DNA of 64,000 bases from Bradyrhizobium sp. AZCC 1610. GTDB lineage: Bacteria; Pseudomonadota; Alphaproteobacteria; Rhizobiales; Xanthobacteraceae. The notes under the pieces were generated by a model. The model was not told where the DNA came from, did no database searches, and worked only from the letters and a program-made list of their open reading frames with translations. Within the stretch, counting starts at the first letter, position 1. Each line of letters opens with the position of its first letter. Below, piece by piece: positions 18,401-26,664 of this stretch. Location: contig NZ_JAZHRR010000001.1 in the NCBI RefSeq assembly GCF_036924515.1, positions 3,133,001 through 3,197,000 on the forward strand, written 5' to 3'. The position numbers and the translations under genes are program-made.

Positions 18401-20617
18401 ACGCCAAGATCGTCGTCTCAGCGGTCGATGTCGGCATTCTCAACCTTACGAATTACAAGCCGCCGGCGCCCGATGATTACTATCTCGGCCAGCGCCGCCT
18501 CACGGCCGAAATCCGCGACCTCTACGGGCAGTTGATCGACGGCATGCAGGGTACGCGCGGCCAGATCCGGACCGGCGGCGATTCCGCAGGCGCCGAGCTG
18601 CAGGGCTCGCCGCCCACGCAAAAACCGCTGGCGCTCTATTCGGGGATCGTCACGGTCGGGGCTGACGGATCAGCGGAAATCAGTTTTGATATTCCGGAGT
18701 TCGCCGGCACCGCCCGCGTCATGGCGGTGGCGTGGAATTCGACCAAGCTCGGCCGGGCGACGATCGACGTCACGGTGCGCGATCCCGTGGTGCTGACGGC
18801 GACGCTGCCGCGCTTTCTGCTCAACGGCGACAAGGGCACCATGAGTTTCGACCTCGACAATGTCGAGGGCGCGCCCGGCGATTACAGCATCAGCGTCAAG
18901 GCCTCGGGCCCGGTAAAGGTGACGGGCAATCCCACCAGCACTGTAAAGCTCGCGGCCAAGCAGCGGACCTCGATGGCGCTGGCGCTCGACGCCGGCGGCG
19001 CAGGCACCGCCAATCTCGACGTCGACATCAAGGGCCCGAACGGGCTGACGCTGGCGCGGCATTATGCGCTCGACGTCAAGGCGGCGACGCAGGTGCTGGC
19101 GCGGCGCTCGATCCGGACATTGGCAAAAGGCGAGAGCCTGACGCTGACGTCGGACATGTTCTCCGACCTCGTGTCCGGCACCGGCAGCGTGTCGCTGTCG
19201 GTGAGCCTGTCCACCGCGCTCGATGCGGCGACCATCCTGAAAGCGCTCGATCGCTATCCGCACGGCTGTTCCGAGCAGATCACCAGCCGCGCCATGCCGC
19301 TGCTCTATGTCAACGACTTGGCAGCGGGTGCGCATCTGGCGATGGATACCGCGGTCGACCAGCGCATCAAGGATGCGATCGAACGGCTGCTGGCGCGGCA
19401 AGGCTCGAACGGCTCGTTCGGCCTGTGGTCGGCTGGCGGCGATGACGCCTGGCTCGACGCCTACGTGACCGACTTCCTGACCCGCGCCCGCGAAAAGGGC
19501 TTTTGCGGTGCCGGACGTGCTGTTCAAGAACGCGCTCGACCGCATCAGAAACTCCGTGGTCAACGCCAACGAGCCGGAAAAGGACGGTGGCCGCGATCTC
19601 GCCTACGGCCTCTACGTGCTCGCTCGCAATGGCGCAGCCCCGATCGGCGATCTTCGTTACCTCGCCGACACCAAGCTGAACAATCTCGCCACCCCGATCG
19701 CGAAATCGCAGCTCGCGGCGGCGCTGGCTTTGGTCGGCGACAAGACGCGGGCGGAGCGGGTCTATGGCGCGGCACTCGACGCGCTGGCGCCGAAGCCCGT
19801 GCTCGAGTTCGGCCGCGTCGACTACGGCTCGGCGCTGCGCGATGCGGCGGCGCTGGTTTCACTCGCCAGCGAAGGCAACGCGCCGCGGGCAACGCTGACG
19901 CAGGCCGTCCAGCGGGTCGAAGTCGCGCGGGGGCTTTCGTCCTACACCTCCACGCAGGAGAATGCGTGGCTGGTGTTGGCCGCGCGCGCGCTGTCGAAGG
20001 AAACCTTGGCGCTGGATATCGATGGATCGCCGGTGAAAGCCGCGGTCTATCGCAGCTACAAGGCCGACGCGATGGGCGGCAAGCCGGTCAAGATCACCAA
20101 CACCGGCGATGCGCCGGTGCAGGCGGTGGTCTCGGTCTCGGGTTCGCCGGTTACCCCGGAGCCTGCGGCGTCGAACGGCTTCAAGATCGAGCGCAATTAC
20201 TTCACGCTCGACGGCAAGCCGGCCGACGTCACCAAGGCCAAGCAGAACGACCGCTTCGCCGTGGTGTTGAAGATCACCGAGGCCAAGCCGGAATACGGGC
20301 ACATCATGGTGGCCGATTATCTGCCGGCCGGGCTCGAGATCGACAACCCGCGGCTGGTGTCCTCGGGCGATTCCGGCACGCTGGACTGGATCGAGGATGG
20401 CGAGGAGCCGGAGCATACCGAGTTCCGCGACGACCGCTTCACGGCGGCCATCGATCGCGCCAGCGACGACAAGTCGGTGTTCACGGTCGCCTACATCGTG
20501 CGCGCAGTGTCGCCGGGCAAATACGTGTTGCCGCAGGCCTATGTCGAGGACATGTACAACCCCTCGCGCTACGGCCGCTCCGGCACCGGCTCGGTCGAGG
20601 TGCGTCCGGCGAAATGA
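15406..20617 (+). CDS. alpha-2-macroglobulin family protein, frameshifted in a T4 run
   Basis: A periplasmic protease trap of the bacterial macroglobulin (YfhM/ECAM) family, about 1,736 residues once repaired. It has a signal peptide (ATVICATLALGLTAAGAA), a helical N-terminal domain, many macroglobulin beta domains (a clear one near FVYAERGVYRSNETVYLTAL), and a thioester domain with YPHGCSEQ, Cys1288 and Gln1291 being the thioester pair. The C-terminal part (PDVLFKNALDRIRN to the stop at 20617) is one base out of frame with the rest. TTTT at 19501-19504 should be TTT for the product to read through GFAVPDV. The shift follows the thioester, so an unrepaired protein would lack its receptor-like C-terminal domains. 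The stop overlaps the PBP1C start, the pairing known from yfhM-pbpC in enterobacteria. Confidence 0.85.
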
Positions 20618-22842
20618 GTGAGGCAGGCAACCATAGTTCATCGTCATGCCCGGGCAAAAGCGCGAAGCGCGTCTTCGCGCAGATGTCCCGGGCATCCACG
20701 TCTTCCTTGATTGAAGGATGCAAAGACGTGGATGGCCGGGACAAGCCCGGCCATGACGGTGGTGGTGGCCGGCGGTGCCTCGTTCGTTTGGCCGCAGTCG
20801 TTTCAGTCGCAATCGCGGTTATCGTCGGCGGCTTCGCCGCCTGGGTTGTCTCGCTTGGACCGCTGCCGCTGGAAGAGGCGCGAAATGTCTCGACCACCAT
20901 CGTCGACCGCAACGGCAAGCTGCTGCGCGCCTATGCCATGGCCGACGGCCGCTGGCGGCTGCCGGTCGATACGAAGACGGCGGTCGATCCTACCTATCTC
21001 AAGCTGTTGCTGGCCTACGAAGACCGCAGGTTCTGGTCGCATGGCGGCGTCGATCCGCTGGCGCTCGGACGCGCGGAGTTGCAATTCGGCAGCAGCGGCC
21101 ACATCGTCTCCGGCGGCTCGACCATCACGATGCAACTGGCGCGGCTGATGGAGCCGCGGCGCGAACGTTCGGTCTATGCAAAACTGCGGCAGATGGTGCG
21201 CGCGGTCCAGCTCGAACGGCAATTGAGCAAGGACGAAATCCTCGATCTGTATCTGGCGCTGGCGCCGTTCGGCGGCAATCTCGAAGGCGTCCGCGCCGCA
21301 TCGATCGCCTATTTCGGTAAGGAGCCGAAGCGGCTTTCGCTTGCGGAGGCGGCGCTTCTGGTCGCGTTGCCGCAATCGCCGGAACGCCGCAGGCTCGACC
21401 GTTATCCGGAAGCCGCCCATGCCGCCCGCGACCGCGTGCTGGCGCGGATGATCGAGGAGGGCGTCGTGTCGCCGGAGGATGCGGCGCAGGCCATGGCGGT
21501 CGCGGTACCGAAGTTCCGCAAGCCGATGCCGATCCTGGCGCCGCATTCCTCCGATGCCGCGATGGCGACGGTGACGGATAAACCGGTCGTCAGGCTGACG
21601 CTGGATTCGAGCTTGCAGAAAACGCTGGAAGCGCTGGCGCGCGACCGCGCGATGGCACAGGGGCCGAACATTTCGGTCGCCATCATCGCGGTCGACAATG
21701 AAAGCGGCGATGTACTGGCCCGCGTCGGCTCCTCGGACTATTTCGACGAGCGCCGCGCCGGACAGGTCGACATGACGCGCGCGGTGCGTTCGCCGGGCTC
21801 GACGCTGAAACCGTTCATCTACGGGCTCGCCTTCGAGGACGGCTTTGTGCACCCCGAGAGCCTGATCGATGACCGTCCCATTCGTTTCGGCTCCTATGCG
21901 CCGGAAAATTTCGACATGACGTTTCAGGGCACGGTGCCGGTGCGCAAGGCGCTGCAGCTCTCGCTGAACGTGCCGGCGATCGCGCTGCTCGACCGCGTCG
22001 GCTCCAGCCGGCTGTCGTCGCGGCTGAAGCAGGCCGGCGGCAACCTCGTACTGCCCAGGGACGAAGCGCCGGGCCTTGCGATGGGCCTTGGCGGCGTCGG
22101 CGTCACCTTGCAGGATCTGGCGCAGCTCTACACAGGGCTGGCGCGGCTGGGTGCGGCGAAGCCGCTGCGTGAAATCATGCTCACCAGTGACGAGCGCGAG
22201 CCGCTGCGGCTGATGGACCAGGTCGCCGCCTGGCAGGTCGGCAACGTGCTGCTTGGCACGCCGCCGCCGGAAAACGGCGTGCACAACAGGATCGCGTTCA
22301 AGACCGGCACCAGCTACGGCTATCGCGATGCGTGGTCGGTGGGTTTCGATGGCCGCATCACGGTCGGCGTGTGGGTCGGGCGTCCCGACGGCGCGCCGGT
22401 ACCGGGCCTAGTCGGCCGCACCGCCGCCGCGCCAATTCTGTTCGACGCGTTTGCGCGCACTGGCAAGATCCCGGCGGCGCTGCCGAAGCCGCCGAAAGGG
22501 GCGCTGATGGCCAGCAATGCCAAGCTGCCGTTGCCGTTGCGGCGCTTCCGTCCCGTTGGCGAGTTGATCCGGACCGGCAGCGATCAGGTGCCGCGTATCC
22601 AGTTTCCGCTGAATGGTTCGCGGATCGACGTTGACCGTTCAGGCGGCGGGCAGGCCGCGCCGATGCCGGTCAAGGTGGCCGGCGGCGTGCTGCCGCTGAC
22701 CATCATGCTGAACGGCACCTCGGTCGGCGAAATCGACAGCCGGCGCCAGCGCCTGGTCGACCCGCCCGGGCCGGGTTTTGCCAGGTTGACGGTGATCGAC
22801 GCGACGGGGGCGGCCGACACCGTTGTGATCCGGGTACAGTAA
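20614..22842 (+). CDS. pbpC: penicillin-binding protein 1C
   Basis: A 742-residue bifunctional peptidoglycan synthase of the inner membrane. After a membrane anchor (VSVAIAVIVGGFAAWVVSLG) comes the GT51 glycosyltransferase (catalytic Glu136 in EDRRFWSHGGVD, then GGSTITMQLARL). Next is the transpeptidase with Ser396 in STLK, Ser450 in SLN and Lys563 in KTGTS. A BiPBP_C domain closes the protein. ATG 20614 overlaps the macroglobulin stop (ATGA). Between that start and the anchor lies an in-frame 117-bp palindromic repeat (20642-20758), giving an abnormal cytoplasmic N-terminus. The only in-frame start between the repeat and the anchor is a TTG near 20786 without a good ribosome-binding site. 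Confidence 0.93.
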   Translation: MSEAGNHSSSSCPGKSAKRVFAQMSRASTSSLIEGCKDVDGRDKPGHDGGGGRRCLVRLAAVVSVAIAVIVGGFAAWVVSLGPLPLEEARNVSTTIVDRNGKLLRAYAMADGRWRLPVDTKTAVDPTYLKLLLAYEDRRFWSHGGVDPLALGRAELQFGSSGHIVSGGSTITMQLARLMEPRRERSVYAKLRQMVRAVQLERQLSKDEILDLYLALAPFGGNLEGVRAASIAYFGKEPKRLSLAEAALLVALPQSPERRRLDRYPEAAHAARDRVLARMIEEGVVSPEDAAQAMAVAVPKFRKPMPILAPHSSDAAMATVTDKPVVRLTLDSSLQKTLEALARDRAMAQGPNISVAIIAVDNESGDVLARVGSSDYFDERRAGQVDMTRAVRSPGSTLKPFIYGLAFEDGFVHPESLIDDRPIRFGSYAPENFDMTFQGTVPVRKALQLSLNVPAIALLDRVGSSRLSSRLKQAGGNLVLPRDEAPGLAMGLGGVGVTLQDLAQLYTGLARLGAAKPLREIMLTSDEREPLRLMDQVAAWQVGNVLLGTPPPENGVHNRIAFKTGTSYGYRDAWSVGFDGRITVGVWVGRPDGAPVPGLVGRTAAAPILFDAFARTGKIPAALPKPPKGALMASNAKLPLPLRRFRPVGELIRTGSDQVPRIQFPLNGSRIDVDRSGGGQAAPMPVKVAGGVLPLTIMLNGTSVGEIDSRRQRLVDPPGPGFARLTVIDATGAADTVVIRVQ
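20642..20758. repeat. palindromic repeat inserted in frame in pbpC
   Basis: A 117-bp element with inverted ends (CGTCATG at 20642-20648, CATGACG at 20752-20758) and perfect 11-bp inner arms (ATCCACGTCTT at 20694-20704, AAGACGTGGAT at 20723-20733). It resembles the dispersed Bradyrhizobium repeats seen between genes. Its length is exactly 39 codons, with no stop in the pbpC frame. Confidence 0.8.
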
Positions 22843-22921
22843 GGAAAAAGCGCCCGGGGACAGTCGGATAGGGCGAATTTGTGGTGTTGTTTGCAGTGCG
22901 GTTTCATCGTATGCGAACAAG

Positions 22922-24664
22922 ATGGTGGAAACCTTGCACCCCCCACGCTTTGGAGCGGGCCAACAGCCTGTAAAACCTGCGCATTCTGGCCGCAGGGTGG
23001 CCGCGGCGTTCGACTTCGCGACAGCGAACCATTTTCGCGCCATCGTGTTCCTGGTGCTCTGCGGCATCGTGCTTTTCCTGCCCGGCTTCTTCAATATTCC
23101 AGCGATCGATCGCGACGAAGCGCGGTTCGCGCAGGCGACCAAGCAGATGGTCGAAAGCGGCGATTTCGTCGACATCCGCTTTCAGGACGACGTCCGCTAC
23201 AAGAAGCCCGTCGGCATCTATTGGCTGCAGGCCGCCGTGGTTGAAACCGCCTCGTCGCTCGGCCTGCCGCGGGCGCAGTTGCGCATCTGGCTGTACCGGA
23301 TTCCCTCCCTGATCGGCGCCATCGGCGCGGTGCTCCTGACCTATTGGGCGGCGCTCGCCTTCGTGACGCGGCGCGGGGCCGCGCTGGCGGCCTTGATGAT
23401 GTGCAGTTCCGTCCTGCTCGGCGCCGAAGCCCGGCTCGCCAAAACCGACGCGATGCTGCTGTTGACCGTTGTCGCTGCGATGGGGGCGATGGCGCGGGTC
23501 TATCTGTCCTGGCAGCGTGGCGAGGATCCGATGCGTCCGCCCTGGAGCGCGCCCGCGATCTTCTGGACCGCGCTGGCCGGCGGCATCCTGCTCAAGGGGC
23601 CGCTGATCCTAATGTTCGTCGGGCTGACAATCCTGGCGCTCGCGATCCTCGACCGCTCGGCGGCGTGGCTGTGGCGGCTGCGCCCGGTCTGGGGGCTGAT
23701 GTGGACGCTGGTGCTGGTGCTGCCATGGTTCGTCGCGATCTTCTGGCGCGCGGGTGAGGCATTCTTTTCCAATTCGCTCGGCGGCGACATGCTGAGCAAG
23801 CTTGGCGCGCAGGAATCCCACGGCGCGCCGCCCGGCCTCTATCTGCTGCTGTTCTGGGTCACGTTCTGGCCGGGGGCGGCGCTGGCGGGGATGGCGGCGC
23901 CGGCGGTGTGGCGCGCGCGGCGGGAGCCCGGCGCGCAATATCTCTTGGCGTGGCTGGTCCCGTCCTGGATCGTGTTCGAACTGGTGCTGACCAAGCTGCC
24001 GCATTACGTGCTGCCGCTCTATCCGGCGATTGCGATCCTCACCGCCGGCGCGCTCGAGCGCCGCGTGCTGTCGCGGTCCTGGCTGAGGCGCGGTGCGGCA
24101 TGGTGGTTTGTCGTTCCGGCGGGGGCATCCGTGATCGCCGTCATCGGCGCCATCAAGCTGACGCATTATCCGGCCTTTCCGGCCTGGCCCTTCCTGGCGG
24201 CCGCGATGATTTTCGGCCTGTTCGCGTGGTGGCTGTTCGAGGACAGCCGCGCCGAGCGCTCGCTGTTGAATGCGGTGGTCGCGGCGATGTTTCTGGCGGT
24301 CGGAATCTACGGCATCGTCATGCCGTCGCTGACCGCCATGTTTCCGAGCGCCGAGATCGCGCGTGCGCTTCGTAACGTGGTCTGCGTCGGGCCGAAAGCC
24401 GCCGCGTCGGGTTTTCATGAACCGAGCCTGGTCTTCATGACCGGCACCGGCACGCTGCTCACCGACGGATCTGGAGCTGCGGATTTCCTCGGGCAAGGCA
24501 GTTGCCGCTTTGCGTTGGTGGAATCGCGCACCGAACGCGCCTTCGTCCAGCGCGCCGAAGCCATCGGGCTGCGCTACAACGTGGCGACGCGGATCGAGGG
24601 CTATAATATCTCGCAGGGAAAGGCGATCTCGATCGCCATCTTCCGCTCGGAAGGCACGGAGTAG
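22922..24664 (+). CDS. GT39/ArnT-like glycosyltransferase, multi-pass membrane
   Basis: A 580-residue polytopic GT-C enzyme that moves a sugar from a polyprenyl-phosphate donor onto an outer-leaflet acceptor, most likely lipid A or core. The first periplasmic loop has the family's acidic motif (IDRDEARFAQATKQMVESGD) and continues with RYKKPVGIYWLQA, as in ArnT and PMT proteins. At least ten hydrophobic segments follow. Downstream are genes for a PAP2 phosphatase, a DPM1-type transferase that could make the lipid-linked sugar, and a LAB_N protein, so the four probably act together. The sugar cannot be told from sequence. The ATG at 22922 gives a 40-residue cytoplasmic lead before the first membrane helix. 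Confidence 0.88.
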   Translation: MVETLHPPRFGAGQQPVKPAHSGRRVAAAFDFATANHFRAIVFLVLCGIVLFLPGFFNIPAIDRDEARFAQATKQMVESGDFVDIRFQDDVRYKKPVGIYWLQAAVVETASSLGLPRAQLRIWLYRIPSLIGAIGAVLLTYWAALAFVTRRGAALAALMMCSSVLLGAEARLAKTDAMLLLTVVAAMGAMARVYLSWQRGEDPMRPPWSAPAIFWTALAGGILLKGPLILMFVGLTILALAILDRSAAWLWRLRPVWGLMWTLVLVLPWFVAIFWRAGEAFFSNSLGGDMLSKLGAQESHGAPPGLYLLLFWVTFWPGAALAGMAAPAVWRARREPGAQYLLAWLVPSWIVFELVLTKLPHYVLPLYPAIAILTAGALERRVLSRSWLRRGAAWWFVVPAGASVIAVIGAIKLTHYPAFPAWPFLAAAMIFGLFAWWLFEDSRAERSLLNAVVAAMFLAVGIYGIVMPSLTAMFPSAEIARALRNVVCVGPKAAASGFHEPSLVFMTGTGTLLTDGSGAADFLGQGSCRFALVESRTERAFVQRAEAIGLRYNVATRIEGYNISQGKAISIAIFRSEGTE

Positions 24665-24665
24665 G

Positions 24666-25511
24666 ATGTCCGCAAACTCCGTGGCCGCCGAATCCCAAAA
24701 CTATGCTTCGCGCTTCGTGAAGCTGGCGTGGTTGTCGCTGGCGCAGCTCGTGCGCTCGCCGTCGCATTCGCGGCGCGCCGAGGCTGCGCGGCGGGCGGCA
24801 CGACAGGTGTTGTGGCTGTCGGCTGGTCTCGGCGCTGCGATCATCGTGCTGATGTATGCGATCGACGCGTGGGAAATCGCCCAGATGCCCAAACGCGGCA
24901 CGCCGTCGCTGTGGTGGGTCCGCATTCTCACCGATTTCGGCAAGGACGAATATGTGCTGGCGGTGTTGGCCGGACTGCTGATTGCGGTTGCGATCGTCTC
25001 GCCGGCCTTGCGCGGCATCCAACGCTCGCTGTTGCTTGGTCTGGGAACGCGGCTGCAGTTCATTTTCTGCGCGGTGGCCGTGTCCAGTCTGGTCACCGAA
25101 GTGCTGAAATACAGCATCGGCCGCGGCCGGCCGTTTGTCGGCGGCGAGGCCAATGTCTTCCTCTTCTCGCACTTCGCTGACAGCTCGGCCTATTACAGCT
25201 TTCCTTCCGGCCACGCCACGACCGCCTTTGCGCTTGCTTTCGCGGTGTCGGTCGTCTGGCCCAGGGCGCGCCTTGCGATGGCCGTCTATGCCCTGATCAT
25301 TGCGGCGACCCGCCTGGTGCTGCTGGCCCATCATCCAAGCGACGTTGTGGCCGGCGCGATGGTCGGCATCATCGGTGCGATGTTCGTGCGATACTGGTTT
25401 GCGGCCCGGCGGCTCGGATTTGCGATCCAGCGCGACGGCAGCATCGTGACCCTTGTCGGGCCCTCGTCCGGGCGCCTCAAAAGGGTTGCCCGCGGCGCTT
25501 TCGCCCCATAA
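24666..25511 (+). CDS. PAP2-family membrane phosphatase
   Basis: A 281-residue integral membrane phosphatase. The three PAP2 motifs are present: KYSIGRGRP, the PSGH in SFPSGHATTAFA, and TRLVLLAHHPSD. Histidines in the second and third motifs form the phosphohistidine and proton-relay pair. Six hydrophobic segments are visible. Candidates are removal of a lipid A phosphate (LpxE/LpxF-like) or recycling of undecaprenyl diphosphate. Its place in a lipid sugar-transfer operon favours lipid A dephosphorylation before sugar addition, which is inferred. ATG 24666 is one base after the previous stop. Confidence 0.88.
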   Translation: MSANSVAAESQNYASRFVKLAWLSLAQLVRSPSHSRRAEAARRAARQVLWLSAGLGAAIIVLMYAIDAWEIAQMPKRGTPSLWWVRILTDFGKDEYVLAVLAGLLIAVAIVSPALRGIQRSLLLGLGTRLQFIFCAVAVSSLVTEVLKYSIGRGRPFVGGEANVFLFSHFADSSAYYSFPSGHATTAFALAFAVSVVWPRARLAMAVYALIIAATRLVLLAHHPSDVVAGAMVGIIGAMFVRYWFAARRLGFAIQRDGSIVTLVGPSSGRLKRVARGAFAP

Positions 25512-25582
25512 AAGCGGACGCCGCCCGACGGCCCGATACGCCCGGTTCCGGGTTCTCCCAAACCAACCAGACGAGTGCCGAT

Positions 25583-26326
25583 TTGACACCTTCCGACACA
25601 GATGCGGTCGCCGTTTCCATCGTTGTGCCGGTGCGCAACGAAGCGGAGAACGTCGCGCCGCTGGTTGCGGAAATCGTCAGCGCGCTCGACGGCCGATGGG
25701 GCTACGAAATCATCTACGTCAATGACGGCTCGACGGATGCGACCGCCGGACGGCTGGCTGATCTGATGAAGCAGCACAGTCAGCTCCGGCAACTCAAACA
25801 CGCCAATTCTTCCGGGCAGTCGGCGGCGGTGCGCAGCGGGGTGCGGGCCGCGCGCGGCGCCATCGTGGCGACGCTGGATGGCGACGGCCAGAACAATCCG
25901 GCGTTCCTGCCGGACTTGATCGCGGCGGTCGAAAACGGCGGCGGGCGCGTCGGCCTTGCGGCCGGTCAGCGGGTCGGGCGCAAGGATACCGGCTTCAAGA
26001 AGCTGCAGTCGAAGATCGCTAACGGCGTGCGCAATGCGATCCTGCGCGACGGCACCCGCGACACCGGCTGCGGGCTGAAGGCGTTCCCGCGCGAGGTGTT
26101 CCTCTCGATGCCTTATTTCGATGGTCTGCATCGGTTCCTGCCGGCGCTGGTACGCCGCGAAGGCTTTGACATCGCCTATGTCGACGTCGTCGATCGTCCG
26201 CGCCGTTCCGGCGTGTCCAATTACGGCTTCTTTGACCGGCTATGGATCGGGATCATGGATCTTGCCGGCGTGTGGTGGCTGATCCGCCGCAAGAAGCCGG
26301 CGCCCGCTGTGACCGAGGTTCTCTGA
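25583..26326 (+). CDS. glycosyltransferase family 2, polyprenyl-phosphate sugar synthase-like
   Basis: A 247-residue GT-A fold enzyme like DPM1/ArnC. The nucleotide-sugar site is seen in SIVVPVRNEAENV, IIYVNDGSTDAT and TLDGDGQNNP, the last holding the DxD-like metal site. There are no membrane helices at the C-terminus, so it is the catalytic-domain-only form. It would load a sugar onto polyprenyl phosphate on the cytoplasmic face, making the donor for the GT39 enzyme two genes upstream. The start is TTG 25583 (no ATG fits the conserved N-terminus). Its stop overlaps the LAB_N start by one base. Confidence 0.9.
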   Translation: MTPSDTDAVAVSIVVPVRNEAENVAPLVAEIVSALDGRWGYEIIYVNDGSTDATAGRLADLMKQHSQLRQLKHANSSGQSAAVRSGVRAARGAIVATLDGDGQNNPAFLPDLIAAVENGGGRVGLAAGQRVGRKDTGFKKLQSKIANGVRNAILRDGTRDTGCGLKAFPREVFLSMPYFDGLHRFLPALVRREGFDIAYVDVVDRPRRSGVSNYGFFDRLWIGIMDLAGVWWLIRRKKPAPAVTEVL

Positions 26327-26664
26327 TGCTGATTCAATACGGCCAGGCGCTCGGCGATTATCTCTACGACGTCTTCGTCGCCAAGTTCGATTTCTGGCTG
26401 GCCTTCGGGCTGTGCGCGCAATTGCTGTTCACCGCCCGCTTCCTGGTGCAGTGGATATCGAGCGAGCGTGCCGGGCAAAGCGTGGTGCCGATGGCGTTCT
26501 GGTTCTTCTCGATGGGAGGCGGCATGATGACGCTAGTCTATGGCATCGCGAAGCGCGAACCCGTGATCATCATCGGCCAATCGCTGGCCACGATCATCTA
26601 CATCAGAAACATCATGCTGATCGTGAAGAACCGCGGCAACGCGTCGAAGACGCTGGATCGTTGA
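26326..26664 (+). CDS. LAB_N-domain small membrane protein
   Basis: A 112-residue protein with three to four hydrophobic segments matching the lipid A biosynthesis N-terminal (LAB_N) domain. Typical pieces are GLCAQLLFTARFLVQWISSE, VVPMAFWFFSMGGGMMTLVY and IIGQSLATIIYIRNIMLI. Such proteins travel with GT2 and GT39 genes and are thought to help flip or present lipid-linked sugars; the biochemical role is not settled. It overlaps the preceding gene by one base and ends directly against the convergent Na/Pi gene with no spacer. Confidence 0.88.
   Translation: MLIQYGQALGDYLYDVFVAKFDFWLAFGLCAQLLFTARFLVQWISSERAGQSVVPMAFWFFSMGGGMMTLVYGIAKREPVIIIGQSLATIIYIRNIMLIVKNRGNASKTLDR

Noticed and set aside
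15406..22842. A single 2,478-residue macroglobulin-PBP1C fusion protein
   Set aside because: Residues encoded by about 19505-20613 in this frame are Arg/Ala-rich shadow sequence, while the real macroglobulin C-terminus is in another frame; the fusion is produced by the frameshift and lack of stops.
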